Positions 20,831 to 33,581 of a stretch of DNA of 64,000 bases are shown piece after piece. The notes under the pieces are model-generated. The model was not told the origin of the DNA. It searched no databases and saw nothing but the letters and a program-made list of their open reading frames with translations. The stretch covers positions 55,236,663 through 55,300,662 of the forward strand of contig NC_059500.1 in assembly GCF_018139145.2 (NCBI RefSeq). The letters run 5' to 3'. The stretch comes from Gymnogyps californianus. Lineage: Eukaryota; Chordata; Aves; Accipitriformes; Cathartidae. Positions within the stretch are counted from its first letter, which is position 1, and the number at the start of each line of letters is the position of its first letter. Position numbers and translations under genes: made by a program.

Positions 20831-23800
20831 CTCCAGCTGGCCGGAGATTGGGGAATGTGAGCTGTAGTCAAGGATACCTGCAAAGCACTGGGAGCTGCAG
20901 CAAAGTCTTTGAAGAGAAGCACAGGGAAAGGCAAATTAGAGGGAAGGCAAGGGAAAAATAGAGGCAAGGAGCCAATTTCTGATCTCAGCATCACTGATGT
21001 CGCCAATGAGAATCTGGTCCACAGAGTGCTAGGGAAAGAAGAATAGAAACAGGTCAGAGGGAAAGGTAACAGACAAGCAGAGGTGACAGAGAGGGGATAA
21101 TTAATCATGTCTCAACTGTAATCTTAATGACTACTCTGCTTTAACACTTGTAATGCCTCTTACTCAGCCAAGAGCACAAAATTAATAATATCTTTCGAAA
21201 AGACTGGCTTGTCTGTCATAGCAGCTCCAGCAGTGATTTTTACTGGTGGCACACTCGTCTGCAGATCCATCTGAAGAGCAACATGCACAGATCTAATGAA
21301 GAGGAAAAGGTTTAAATCTCCTCATGTTTCAGGTGAAATCCTATAGTAACAAACTTCATTACACTTAAGAACTACTTTCTTGTAACGTTCGACACACTTC
21401 CAAGTCTGCTTAATTTACTGCTACTCTAAAGCTAGGTGAATACGAACAAGCTTTTTTTTGTAGTTTTTCAAAGCTTCAACTACACTTTAGAACACATTCT
21501 TCTCAAAAAAAAAAAATCCAACAAACCCACAAAAAGCTGACCTTCCTGAAATATTTTAGTATTAAAAGCCAGTTTCATGTGTCTAGATACAGCTAGGGCT
21601 AATGTGATTCAGTATTAAAAAATACATTTCAGTTACTGCCTTTCACTAAAGAGGATGTCATTCTCTAAAATAAGGCTTTGGAATTCTTTGTCCATTATTT
21701 GAATAGCAGTCTGATTTTCAGAAGTGCTGTGTCTGAGAAGTCCCACTGAACTGAGGGAAAGGAGGCATCATCTCTTATTCCTGTTGTGCAGATACTTGGA
21801 GGCCTGATCTAGCCACAAGGTATGCTATGTTGTTTTTCTGACCGTTGCATTAGAAAGTGCAATAGTTTTTGCTGGAATTTTTTTGTAAGTGTGAATTTAA
21901 AGGAGCTTGTCTTTGGCTTGAAGCTGATAAACTTTGTTAAGGTTGAAAAATAACCTCCCACAAAAAAAGCAAAGAAAATTCTACTTCCAATTAGTGACAG
22001 TCTTAGACATAACTAAAACAGGTACTGCATATTAAAATCATGGACCTACCCCTGCCCTGAGAAACAAAACTCATGTGAAGTCAACAGCTTACATTTAAAA
22101 GATACTTGAAATTCTCATTTCCAGGTACTTCTGTTGCAGTTTGAATTCTCTTATCCTAGACTACACCAACCACCCAAATTTGCAAGTGGAAGCAGTCTTA
22201 CGCGCTCAGACTTGAGCCCGTGTAGAACTGCTGCTTATGCAGGACAGTCCTTGTGATTTCAGTAGGATTGCTTGCAGTGTCATGTTTACAGATTTCCAGC
22301 TTGGAGCCTAAATTAAGCAGGTGTATGATTAGAGAATTAACTCAGCTGACTGAGCTTTTTAAAAACTCATTTGAATATGTAGCATGTAACTCTCCATATA
22401 ACATACAGACCCCAGTTTTTAATACTGCTGGATGAGGTCGTTCTCTCCTTCTGAATTGGAAGAAGCTTCAGTAGGGATAGATACCTATTAAGAAAAGTCA
22501 TGAAGGGAGTCAACAGGGTTGTATGATTCTCTGTAATGGAAGTTAAATCATGTTATTCAGCAAATATTTATGTATAAGTTTAGGACATAGCTGTAGTTTT
22601 GCAACTCAGTTCCAAAGTTAAAAAATTTTAGAATGTGACATGTCTTGCTGTAGTAAGTTTACAAAATATCTTAATGCTATTATTTTGGAAAAATAAATGT
22701 AATTGTGCTTTGCTTTTCACTACTTTTGTTTCTTCAGTAGAAATAAATTTTCTTTCCCTTTACAGCAGCTGGAGCTGAGTTACACTCCATGTCTTCCTGG
22801 TATAGCTTGTCTAAGAACTCATCCAAGTACAACCATTAGGGACAGAAATTTGCACTAAGCTGCTAGTATAAACTCCAGTGTGCCATACATGCAGCTAGTC
22901 AACTTCTAACCAAGACAGCTTCTCTACTGGTCCACTGATGAAGGATTTCCCCACAGCAGTCCTCCTTGGAAGAGTGATCTGCTCTTTGTTGTATGCTCAC
23001 TAGGGAATATGGATGAAACCCAGGATGTGACTATAAAGGTTCCTTCCCTTCAGGCTTGATTGGCTTTTCTTTATCATGTCTTAAACAAAAAAGTCTATTC
23101 ATTGCCAAGAGAGCATTCTCCATTTTGCTGGGAGAATGTGTCACGGGATGATCATATGCAGCATGCCTCCTTATTTCCCTCTCAGCAGTTCATCCTCTCC
23201 TATCTTGCAGTCCTCGCAGCTGCTCACTTAGAGGTGAAGCCCATTCTGCACTGAATTTGCCCAAACCAGATTCCTCTTCAGCTGATTCCAAATAAAAATA
23301 ATAGTCCTTCAAAGCTGAGCCTACAGTTTCACCCATAAATTGCCAGCATTTGTTAATACAAAGGAATGTTTAAGAAGATGTGTATTAATGACATAGGACC
23401 ATAATTCTCAAATGGTCTGGTTTTGAAAAAGTGCTTTGAGAAATACTTTTCAGACTCTTATTAACATCCCTTTTATATGCTGCTCATTTGAGAAGATTCC
23501 ACTGATATGCAGATTGCCACCAGGAATAATGAGGATGTATAAGGAGCTGTTAGGAAATGAGATGACACCTTTGATATGAATGAGAGCAGGGGTCATGGTA
23601 TCACTGACATCACAGTGGTCGGGTTGCTGTAATCTGTGGCAGATTGATTTATTGCACATTACAGAATACGTGCAGGTAAGTTCCTTGCATTGTATGTAGT
23701 AAAGACAAGAGACCCTGAAATCCCTAACAAAAATGTTTCTGCTCTGCATTCTGCAATGAAGACTATCTGATGAATATGAAGTATACGTACCAGAAATGCA

Positions 23801-26800
23801 TCAAAAATGTTTTTATCTGAGGCTAAAATTGTATTTGACCTGTTAGAAAAAATGGAATTTAGCACCATCCAAACAAATATTTTTCTGCCGGTAATGCCTG
23901 CTGTTCTCCAAAAGGGTAGTCTAGTTGTTTGTAGTATTCTCCTTTCATTCATCTGCTTGTGCAATATTCTCTCGCGATTTCTCTAAGAGTAAAGAAATTG
24001 ATACTTCAGACCCATCTTTCTAGTTCATAGAAGAGACAGGAAAGACATGATCCTCTCCCCAAGCAAGAACATTCTTTGTGCTAGCTTACAAACCACAGTC
24101 AGACAATGCATGGGAAATTGCTTGGGAAAATTCCCATGATTTCTTGGTGAAGTTATGGAAGAGCTGCTTGTTTCTCATTCTTTTATAAATCAGGTTGCTG
24201 TAAAAAGCAGTCTCTATATAGCTTGAATCAAAGCACAATATTCTTTTAAGTTGCCTAGATGCTATACAATCTTAGGAACTGCACTTATGTAATATGATGT
24301 AGGAACTGATGCCAGTTTTGATATGATGTTAATAATATTAGCATAAAATAATAAATTCTAAATGTAATTTATTCTTTCCAGCATGTTAAAATTATTTGAT
24401 TCATTGATAGTTCTTCAATCCAGTCAGTTAGCCATTCCTGTAACTTCCTGTAGTTCAGACATTCCTAGGTAATGTGCTGCAAATACTGGAAATAGGTGGA
24501 GTTTAAAAGAAGTACTGAAATCTGTCTGTTTTAATCTTCACCATGGTTTGAAATGAGAAAAACAGCAAGGCATGCTTTAAATGCAAGCAGAAAGTCAAAG
24601 ATGCTTCCGATACATAGCAGGTACTCATATAGCTTTTTGAACCCTCCAGGAACAGGATTTATATATTAAATATTCATAGCTCAGGTTTGAACCCTTTTGT
24701 ATTTCTGATTTTTTCAGCTTATGGCAGGTTTGGTTGCAGGCAAAAGTTATCCCTTCAGACTGCTTTAGAGTTTTGGTGGTCCAGCATATTCTGTGTATCA
24801 TTGAAGTGGTGTAAGGTAGTGTGCTGATAAAATAAGGCTACTGCTGTTTTCCCACAATGACTTGGAAGTAGTTCTTTAATGTAAATAACTGTAATGCTTC
24901 ACAGCTGGTGTAAGTGGTTTGCCCGTAACAGGTTCACATTTTGTCCAGAAACTGTAATTCCATTTTCTTCAAAAGTTGGATTTACACCCTTATGAAACAA
25001 ATTATAAGATGTTGTGCTGTGTGTTTCTCAAAGCTTGAAGATGTTTTTAGAAAAAAAATTTTTCAGCTTCCAGATATAGCTACACCTCCAAATATAATCA
25101 GAATGTGATCTCTGCTATTTTTCTCTAATTTCTGTCATTTCTTAGCGTTTTTCCCATAACATTTTCCTAAGCATTTCGAATGAAGAGGAGAACTGAATAT
25201 GCCTAAAACAATAGTTTTTTATCCACTATGTCATTTAGCTTTTTCTGATACACCTGCCATTGCACAGGAAAAGGAGGTTTTTATAGCTATGCACATTTTT
25301 TTTTTTCCGTTTTAAGTTTTATGATTGGAAACGTAACCTTGTATGACTACAGCAGAGAGCACGGATTTGCACAAGACTTTGAGTATTAATGACATTGAGC
25401 ACCATCTGAATAAAGTTGCTTAGCAGAAATATCTGAAAAAAGACAACAAAGTTATTTTATGAGACCGAGACAACTACTCCCACAGTTTCACCCACCAGAA
25501 GTACTCCTCTGTGGGTTAGTATCTTTTCTGACAGATTCATGGACCTTACTTAGTTTGGCAATTACAGGTTTGAAAATGAATATGAAAGAGAATCCAAAAA
25601 ACCGAACAACTCTTACCTCTGACAGGATATTATGAAATGAGCACTTTTGTATCCGAGTAGTACAGTTAGTGAATGATGATGTGCTACTGAGCCCAGGCCT
25701 TTGTTATTTTTTAATTAAATAACAGCAGAATGCATACTGAGTCAGAAATCAGTCTTTCATTTGGCCTTCTTGAACCATCCAGACACTGCTTCCTTGTTTA
25801 TGGGTATGAATTATGCAATATATTTTTTGCATGAATATGTTGACACCTGTATTTCCTTGGCCACTACATCTTGCTTTAAGAATGTCTGTTAAACTCTGTA
25901 CTCCAAGAAGGAGGAAACAAAGAGATCTTTCTTTCATCGTTTTTCCTTCTCATTAGAAAAAGCATAGAATAGACATTTAGTTTAAGATTTCAGGTTCACA
26001 ACAGCACGAAGATGCTGACAGTAAGTGTCTGATCGCTTCAGTGCCAAGGCTTGCTTAAGTACAGCACAGAGATGTATCAGTGTTTATAAAATATATTCCC
26101 AATACTGCAGAACCCTGAAGGCCAGACCATGAAAAACCATCTGGAAATAAAGGAAGCAATATTGTGCTGAGAATCTAACAGGACCCATTCTCTTTTGTGA
26201 GAAAGTTGTTGAATGAGCGACCATGTGCTCAACAATAGACAATGCCTAAATAAGTAAGGCTAGCTTCTTAATACTGATAATCAAGGTCACCATTTTAAAA
26301 AGTGCAAACTATTACTCATGGAAAGATGGGGCCTAATCTTACAGTCTTTCTCACAAGGAAAGTTTTCTTGGCTACACTAACAGTGCTCACCAGAGTAAAT
26401 GTACTGAGACCAAATTTTGCTCTCACACTGACTTTGTGCACAGAAGTTTTTTCGCCGCTGACTGGCTAACATTGGATTTTGCTTTAGCGGTAGCTGTGGA
26501 GGATGTAAAAAGCAGAAACATCTGCTGGAGTTATTAACAGTTTTTTGGCTGAGTTCAGCAGCGGGGCACCTTGTGGTTGACAGATTCTTCCCCCAGCAAT
26601 TCAAAACAATGTAGTTAAAGCAAATTTCTCATTTCCAGAGAAGCAACCTAATGAGGCAAAAACTACTTTTAAAAGTGGGGTACCTATGCCACGACTTACC
26701 AGTGGTAATAATCCTCAGACTTACTTGCAGCTGCATGGCTAACCAGGATTTTTACAGCTCCAGTTACATTATTTATAATGTTTCCATAAATGATCCATTC

Positions 26801-27360
26801 GTAGATGCTGACAAATCTTTCAAATGGCTCCTTTCACCTTCTTCAGCCACTAGGGAGATACTTGGGCTTAGAAGCACAGTTTCTTGAGAAGCTCTGTGAG
26901 CAAATTCAAAGCTGACCACAACGCACATGTTCCCATTTTCACTGATTGTTTAAGGTTTCCCTCCCGCAAAGTGATTTAAATTGAGCTGGCAAACTGTGTA
27001 GATGAAAACAGGCAGACTTTCATCTTACTTCCATTGTTTATGACAGATTGGGTGGTACTTGGAGGAAGGTGCATGTATAAACAAGCTCTAAGGTAAAATA
27101 CTGGCAAGTCTGCAAGTGCTGAAAATTGGGCATGCATCACGCTGAAGTGCTTCCTCAGCAGAGAAAAACAATCCTTGTAGATGCTCATTTCAGAGATGTT
27201 ACACAAGATGTCTAAGTTTTTTGAAAGGAGAAGTGATACAGGTGCTGGACTTGTTATGCTTTGTCTAAAGATTAGCCTGTACCCATGAAAATGAAATAAA
27301 ATATGCTAACTTGCTCTTTCAATAGGGAAAATATGTTCTTTAGGTTGGGTTAATTGAAAC
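20831..27360. other. Noncoding stretch with one old repeat remnant
   Basis: AT-rich, intron-like DNA without recognisable exons. Apart from the repeat remnant at 21708-21805, I see only homopolymers and AT-rich runs (for example 24290-24420). Confidence 0.5.
21708..21805. repeat. Probable ancient sauropsid palindromic repeat
   Basis: The block starting 'ctgattttcagaagtgctg' followed by a 'cccactgaactgaggg' core matches the first half of a long-known palindromic interspersed repeat that pairs 'gattttcagaggtgctgagc' with its complement. The second half is only weakly visible, ending near 'ggcctgatct'. It is highly decayed. Confidence 0.4.
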
Positions 27361-27384
27361 GTTTCAGCTAAATTTAGCTGAAAC
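27361..27384. repeat. Perfect 24-bp palindrome
   Basis: GTTTCAGCTAAA is followed directly by its exact reverse complement, with no spacer. GAAAC immediately to the left extends a second, overlapping palindrome (GAAACGTTTC). The function is unknown. Confidence 0.9.
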
Positions 27385-27889
27385 CCAGCCATTTCTCCTT
27401 CCCTACAAGTTCTTTACCACTACTGGGGTGATTTTTTCCACAGTCCTCAGATTTACAAGAGGTTCTTTTTCTTGTAATGTTGAAAAGTGAGAATTTGCTT
27501 CATGTACTGTTCAACTTTTTCCGTTGTGAACTTTTCTTATAGAAAATATATCCAACTTCTCTGTGTCTCTGATCATGTGACATAGTATAACTCTGTGTGC
27601 TACACTTTGTTTTGTATGCTGAGCAGGTATTTCATTAGCTTTTGCAAATGTTCAACCATAATACTAATTTTGTTCCGTAGTAAAATTTCACTCACAGATT
27701 GGGATAAATATGATATTAACTAGCATTTTTGCCCTTTCCCTTTAATTTTTATAAAATAAGCAAGTATTGGCTTTGTTTTGCAGGTTGGCAGTCAGGACAG
27801 AATAGCTAAGTCTCTTAATGTGGAAGAGTTTAGGCACCTAGAAACTAAATGAAAGCATGCAATCCATGAAGGTGACAGAACTACAGTCA
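27385..27889. other. Noncoding spacer
   Basis: AT-rich DNA between the palindrome and the CR1 tail. I see nothing identifiable in it. Confidence 0.5.
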
Positions 27890-28572
27890 CTGAGGCTGGT
27901 GGGCACTTCTAGCAGAGTCAGGTACAGCAGGTTGCTCAGGGCTGTGTCTGGTTGGTTTTTAATATCTCCAAGGATGGAGACTATGCATCATCTCTGGACA
28001 ACCTGTTCCAGTGTTTGATCACCTTCACAGTATTTTTTTTTTTTTCCTCATGATTAGATGGAATATCTTTTATTTTGGTTTGTGCCCACTGCCTCTTCTC
28101 CCTTCACTGGATGTTACTGAGAAGAGTCTGACTCCATCTTCTTTATTCTCTCCCACTGGGTATTTATGCATATTTGTAAGACCCCCCTGAGCCTTCTCTT
28201 CTGCAGGCAGAACAGTCCCAGCTCTCTCTGCCTCTCTTTCTATGAAAGGTGCTCCAGTCCCTGCATCACATTTGTGGCCTGTCATTGGACTCACTCCAGG
28301 ATGTTCATGGTGGCCTAGACCTGGACCCAGCATCTGCATGTGCATCATCAGTGCTGAGCAGAGAGGAAGGATCACATCTGTTGACCTGTTGTCAATGCTC
28401 TTCCTAATGCAACCCAGGATACCATTGGCCTTTTTTTCCACAAGGGCACATTGCTGGCTCATGGTCAACTCGTTGTCCACCAGGACCTCCAGCACCTTTT
28501 CTGACAAGCTGCTCTCCAGCTGTTCAGTCCCCTATGTGTAGCCCCGCTGTGTGGTGGACTCATGTATGTCCA
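27890..28572 (-). mobile_element. CR1 LINE, 5'-truncated, minus strand
   Basis: The 3' end is near 27890 and the element runs leftward-to-rightward as antisense CR1 up to about 28572, where similarity stops (5' truncation, usual for CR1). The minus-strand frame from 28507 reads the C-terminal part of CR1 ORF2 after the reverse-transcriptase domain, with blocks such as [19 protein letters not shown] and STDVILPL clearly of that family. The frame is lost just after SALM and stops occur later, so it is dead. A T14 run at 28032-28045 is an expansion inside the element. Reverse-transcriptase catalytic motifs and the endonuclease are absent. Confidence 0.92.
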
Positions 28573-28647
28573 GTTGGTACATAGACCCATCCAAGCACAT
28601 ACACACCTGAGTTTTCATCATAAGGTACTCCAGGTACCTGTCCATGC

Positions 28648-28989
28648 CTAGGCTGCAGCTGGCTTGGCAGGTCTGAGCACTCTGCTTTCCAGGTCATGCC
28701 TGAGCCTGTTCAGAGGTTCTTCGATAAGTGATACCGTGCCTACAACTCCAAAAGGATCCAGTGCTGTGACTGTGTTTATATCATGCACCTGAGTGTATAC
28801 TGCTGTCAATGCATCATCCCAAAAGAGAGTGGCTGTGGTTATTTTCATTCTTAAACCCAGCTGGCAGTCCAGGTAACATCCATCTTTTTTTTGCAGCAGG
28901 ACTTGCCCAGCAAACAAGGAACCGGGCTTCTTGGTTTTCAGCAATTTTGGGAAGTTCAAAATCACAGCTTCCAGAGGACCTAAGTTCAA
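28648..28989 (-). other. Unidentified minus-strand open stretch abutting CR1
   Basis: A 113-codon open frame that starts without an ATG (TTG at 28989) and has protein-like composition (for example LLKTKKPGSLFAGQVLLQKK). I could not match it to a protein or transposon from memory. It begins about 75 bases upstream of the truncated CR1 end and is on the same strand. It may be an old retrotransposon or retrovirus-derived piece, a pseudogene fragment or chance. Confidence 0.25.
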
Positions 28990-29299
28990 ATTAAATATTT
29001 TTGGGCCAGTGCATACATGCTGTTGAACAGCCCTGGCATGATAGTACTTTTAAGACCTCAGCTAGGCTGGATGCTGTTTGTAGGCCTGCAGCAACAAGCA
29101 GTCTTTCCAGTGGCACTCAGATACCATGGCAACTGTCACTTTATAAATAGACAGATAGCAACCCAAGACCCTGAGCCATCCCGTTGCCCAGAGCTACTGA
29201 AGCTTTGCAAGTTCCAGTACACATTAGGGGTTGCACTAGGCCTGATGTGACCAACCGCAACTCCAGTGCCTTCAAAGGAGTTTGTCCCACCGTCACCCT

Positions 29300-29321
29300 C
29301 ACTGAAATTACTATTTCAGTG
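29300..29321. repeat. Perfect short hairpin
   Basis: CACTGAAAT and ATTTCAGTG form a nine-base-pair stem with a four-base loop (29309-29312). A third related copy of the arm (CAGTGAAAT) follows at 29323. It is small and may be chance. Confidence 0.6.
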
Positions 29322-29773
29322 TCAGTGAAATAATTCCTATCAAGTGCAAGTGACTTAGAGAGAAGCTTTTGGGTAGAACTTAACTGCGCAAGTTAAACCT
29401 ATTTGTCATAGCTATGATAAGTGAACTGATGACAGGAAATCAATCTAATTTTGCTGTTCTATTAAGATGTGACAGTTAAATCCCTATAGAGAGCTTCCAT
29501 TAGAAACAGAAGATCCTGTCCAGGAAAGCAGGACCAGGCCATATTAGAAAAATTAATTTCAAGCAATTTACATCTGTTGATTGCAAAAGCAATTTGTCTT
29601 ACAGTCACTACATGGAGAGACGAGAGGCATTTGTCTTTGTTTTGAAAATGTAACATATGATAACAGTGGAAAGCATGGGACTGCCAAAGGGCAGACTGAA
29701 AGGACTCGTGCATTTGCCAGGTAGGCCAGAGTTAGGGTCATCTGCCAGTGGGCATTTACTGATTTAAAGCATT

Positions 29774-30307
29774 TGTACTGGGTCTGGCTGGGATGGAGAT
29801 AATTTTCTCCATAGCAGCTCCTGTGGTGCTGATAACACACCAACGGTTTAGGTCCCGCTCAACAGTGTTTGCACAGTGTCAAAGCCTTCTCTGCTCACTC
29901 TGCCCCCCCAGTGAATAAATTGGGGTGTGTGAGATGTTCGGAGGGGACACAACCAGGCAGATGACCCAAACTTACCAAAGAGATTTTCCATGCCATACGG
30001 TGTCATGTTCAGCAATAAAATGAAGGAGAGGAGGGTTTAAGTAGGTTAGCTGTCTTTCGCTCAGGAACTTGTGGGGCATCAGCCTAGCACGGGGGGTGGT
30101 TAGTGATCGTCTTTGCATCACTTGCTTTGTTTTGTTTTCTTTATTTCTTCTTCCACTTCTTCTTCACCTGTTAAACTATTTTTACCTTGACCCATGAGTT
30201 TTCTTGGTTTTACTCTTTATCTTTCGCCATACCACTGGGGTTGGTGGTGGGGAAGTGGGCAAGTGGCTGTGTGGTGCTTAGCTGCCTACCGGGGTTAACC
30301 CACAATA
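29774..30307 (+). mobile_element. Solo LTR, copy 1, ERVL-like, plus strand
   Basis: About 534 bases aligning along the whole length with the LTR at 31063. Shared blocks include the 'ctgggatggag' start, 'gatgacccaaact', the GT-rich block before 'gttaaactattttta', and the 'ggggttaacccacaata' end. It begins TG and ends ATA, a decayed CA. Flanking pentamers GCATT and GTGTT match at three of five positions, differing by transitions, so a decayed 5-bp target duplication is plausible. No internal retroviral sequence is attached, so it is the remnant of LTR-LTR recombination. Confidence 0.85.
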
Positions 30308-31062
30308 GTGTTTTAGTGTAACTCATGTAAATACCAATTTTCAGGACAGCACTTTGGTTGTGTGTTTAAAACCCATGAACTAAATGAATTGAAGCTTTTT
30401 GTGGATCGGAGTTTTATGCTATAAAGCCCCAGGAGGCGGGAAGCATTGAACAGGCAGAGAAGTTCCTCACTTTGGAGAGTACAGTGTGGAGTGAGGCAGC
30501 ACCACTGAATCCCTCCAGTCCTTGGCTTGCCTTCCTTGTCTTTCATTAGTCAATGATGGCGATTGACGAGACAGCCTTTAAACTGCAGCCACCTTGACAA
30601 GATATCTGTCAAGAGGGATGAGGACTGCTAATAGCACTTTTCTTGCTTGTTTCAAACACATTGTGTTCTTTCCCACCTAAAAAAAAGTTTTACTGCCCAT
30701 CTGTGGTTTTCATGTTTCATGGAAGAGTTGCATTCCTTTGTAAGAGAAAGCTGGAAATGTGGGGAAAACTGTAATAACCATGATTTTGAATATCAAATAC
30801 TCAAAATAGTTGCTCTGTTTAGCTGGGGAAAAAATCATTTTCAGAGGGACGTGCCATGACCATAAAAAGCTGGTTAAGGATATAGGAAATGTTATTTATA
30901 TGATGTTCACACCCCAAGGATCTGATCCTGCAATAAGAAGCTGCTCTGGTGCGCTTTCCTTGAAGCCAGTGGAGCTCCGCTGTGCATGATCTGACTGCAG
31001 GGTCAAGTCCCATACTTGCTAAGGATTAAATATGGGAAGCACAGATACTAATGTAAACATAT
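30308..31062. other. Spacer between two LTRs
   Basis: Host DNA, not provirus interior. It lacks a primer-binding site next to copy 1, and copy 2 has its own target duplication, so the two LTRs are separate insertions. It contains the old inverted-ended repeat at 30924-31004. Confidence 0.6.
30924..31004. repeat. Ancient short repeat with inverted ends
   Basis: The ends GATCCTGCA (30924-30932) and TGCAGGGTC (30996-31004) are inverted with one mismatch. The middle, 'ttgaagccagtggagctccg', matches the core of a sauropsid interspersed repeat I know from reptile genomes. It is probably a remnant of a non-autonomous element older than the LTR insertions. Confidence 0.45.
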
Positions 31063-31624
31063 TATACTGGGTCTGCTGGGATGGAGTTAATTTTCTTCTG
31101 GATGGTGCTGTGTTTTGGATTTGTGACTAAAGCAGTGGTGATGACACACCAGCATTGTGGCTGTTGCTGAGCAGTGCTTGCATGGCGTGAGGGCTTTCTC
31201 TTTTCCCAACTCTGCCTCCCCAGGAAGTAGGTTGGGGGAGCATGAGAAGTTGGGAGAGGACGTAACCAGGACAGATGACCCAAACTGACCAAAGGGATAT
31301 CCCATGCCATATGACATCATGATCAGCAATAAAAATGGAGGGGATTTTTTTTTTTTTTGAAGGTAGCCATTGCTTGGAGCCTAGCTGGGTATCAGTCTGC
31401 TTGTGGGAGGTGAGTGACTGCCTTTGCATCGCTTGGGGTTTTTTTTGTTTTGTTGTTGTTTTCTTTCTTCTTCCTCTTTCCTTCACTTATTAAACTATTT
31501 TTATCTCAGCCCCTGAGTTTTCTTGCTTTTGTTCTTCGTGTTCTCTCCCCTGTCCCACTGTGGTGGGGGGAGTGATCAAGTGGCTGTGTGAGGCTTAGCT
31601 ACCGACCAGGGTTAACCCACAATA
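31063..31624 (+). mobile_element. Solo LTR, copy 2, ERVL-like, plus strand
   Basis: About 562 bases of the same family as copy 1, bounded by perfect 5-bp target duplications CATAT at 31058-31062 and 31625-31629. The termini are TA...TA where TG...CA is expected, one base decayed at each end. An ATTAAA polyadenylation signal is kept at 31489-31494. A T-run near 31347-31360 interrupts the middle. Promoter elements are weakened: the TATA region reads CAATAAAAAT. No internal retroviral sequence is present. Confidence 0.92.
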
Positions 31625-33552
31625 CATATCCTGCCTAAAGTACTAGTAATCTGTGGCACCTGCTAGACAGAACTCACTCACGAGCTGATTTTCACTCACA
31701 CACATGAACTTACTAATGGCAAAAACGTTTGTTGAATAAGGCCCTAAAACAGAAAAAAGGCATTGAGCCTTCTGAGAGGGAAGATGGCATGGAGGAGTCC
31801 TATAACATTCAGCCAAAACAATTTTGTGACGACTGGAAAATCTTAGTTTGTGCATGTGTAGAACTACTTTATACAGATGCTTTCTGATCTGGTTTTCATG
31901 TAGCCATCAGTACTGATTTCACTCTTTTCTCCTCAGAGAAGAGTCTTATTTGAAACTTTGTCTATCGAGTTGTGACCAGTATCTCTATAATGAGAGCATT
32001 TTTTAACAGCTGGATGTCTAAAGGACTGATACCTACGTTGTTAAAGGTTTTTAATATTTTCTTCCTCCTGGGCAGAAGAACCATGTATCAACAACAATGG
32101 ACAAAACTAACCTCGCTTTAAATAAAAGACTTTCATTATAATTTATTAGAAAACTTAAATGCTGAACTTGAGCAAATACTGGAATTTAACTGCATTTTTC
32201 CAGTTCTGTAGAGAAGCCGGTGATATCTACACTGCAATACTGCTGTAGTATAGCACTGTGTAAGAAGCATTTCCCAGTAACTGCTTACATTAGTGTGTTA
32301 CACAGCTACTAATACCTTACCTTTGGTGCCCTGTCACAGAAAATGCTGAAATGTAAATATTTCCTACTTGGGAAAGCTGAGATATCACCTTACCTTTAGT
32401 CTGCTTGAATTAATGTGCTCTAGCCAACATTCTGTCAAGCTGGCATTTGAATGCAGATAACACTGGCATATATATGTCAGTAAATAAACATTTCAATACT
32501 ATCGGGAAGAGATAGGATATGAATAGTTTACCAAAGACTACAGATACTAAGCATGGAAAATACCTCTTCAGAGCAGCAGACACAGATCTGTTAATATCAG
32601 TGATTACTTTCATATGGTGAATTAGGGTTACTTGCGCATGGCTGCCACGTATCAGACAGTATTAGACATAATCTTGGGACAACAGTGCAGTTAAATGAGA
32701 GGTAAATGAATTATAGCATAAACCAGTGATGCTGCATGGATTTTGTGATTGCATTCAAGATCAGAATATGCAAAAGCGATCAGGACCAAGCTGGATGTTG
32801 TTCAGCAGATCCTGCGCTGGTTTTAATCGGGTTCAGAATTGAACTTGGTTACGAATTTGTGATGAAGTTAGTTTTCTGTCTTGACTTACCAAGATAAAAA
32901 TGATCCATGGTCTCTCACCTGAAAGATGCATCTCCTCCTGTGCCTTCCTGCGTCAGCTGAGCTCGGCTGACAAACTTACATTCAATCTGCTCCAGTTCAT
33001 AAGAGGTGGAGATGCTGACAGAGAGTTTTCAACTTCCGTCTCATTTCCCTGTCACAGCGGCCTGTAAATCTACAAAATCGCATCTTCCTGATTACTTGCT
33101 TACTCCTTCTGTCCCCTCCCACTCAGTTGTGACATATGATGCTTTTACCAGTCACTCTTGATAAAACAGTTTGAGCTAGAAATCAATGCTGGTATAAAAA
33201 CTCAGAAGCGCAGCTTCAAATCCTCTCCGTTGAAAGCAAATCTATTTTTTTCTAATGAAGACATACCTGCTTACAGAAGTGATAGATATGGCACTGTGAA
33301 AAGACATAAGCATGTGTTTAACTGTAAGTATGTGCTTAAATCCCCCAGCACTCAGTGAGACTTAAAGCATGTGCTCATTTGAGCTGAGGTCTCTATCGCT
33401 AATTCTAACAACTGTGAAGAAAGCCGCTAAACTGATGATGCAATATAAGCTGAAATGACAATGGCTTTAAGGATGTAATCTTAAAAAATTGGTGTTTTAC
33501 CCCCTGCTGTGCTTGTAAATGCCATGACAGAAGAGAACTTGCCTTTCCAGGC

Positions 33553-33581
33553 TGTTTGTTTGTTTGTTTGTTTGTTTGTTT
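33553..33581 (+). repeat. (GTTT)n microsatellite
   Basis: About seven perfect GTTT units. Purely simple sequence, likely polymorphic. Confidence 0.95.

Noticed and set aside
29774..31624. LTR copies 1 and 2 as the two ends of one provirus
   Set aside because: Copy 2 has its own perfect target duplication, and the 755 bases between show no primer-binding site, gag, pol or env similarity.
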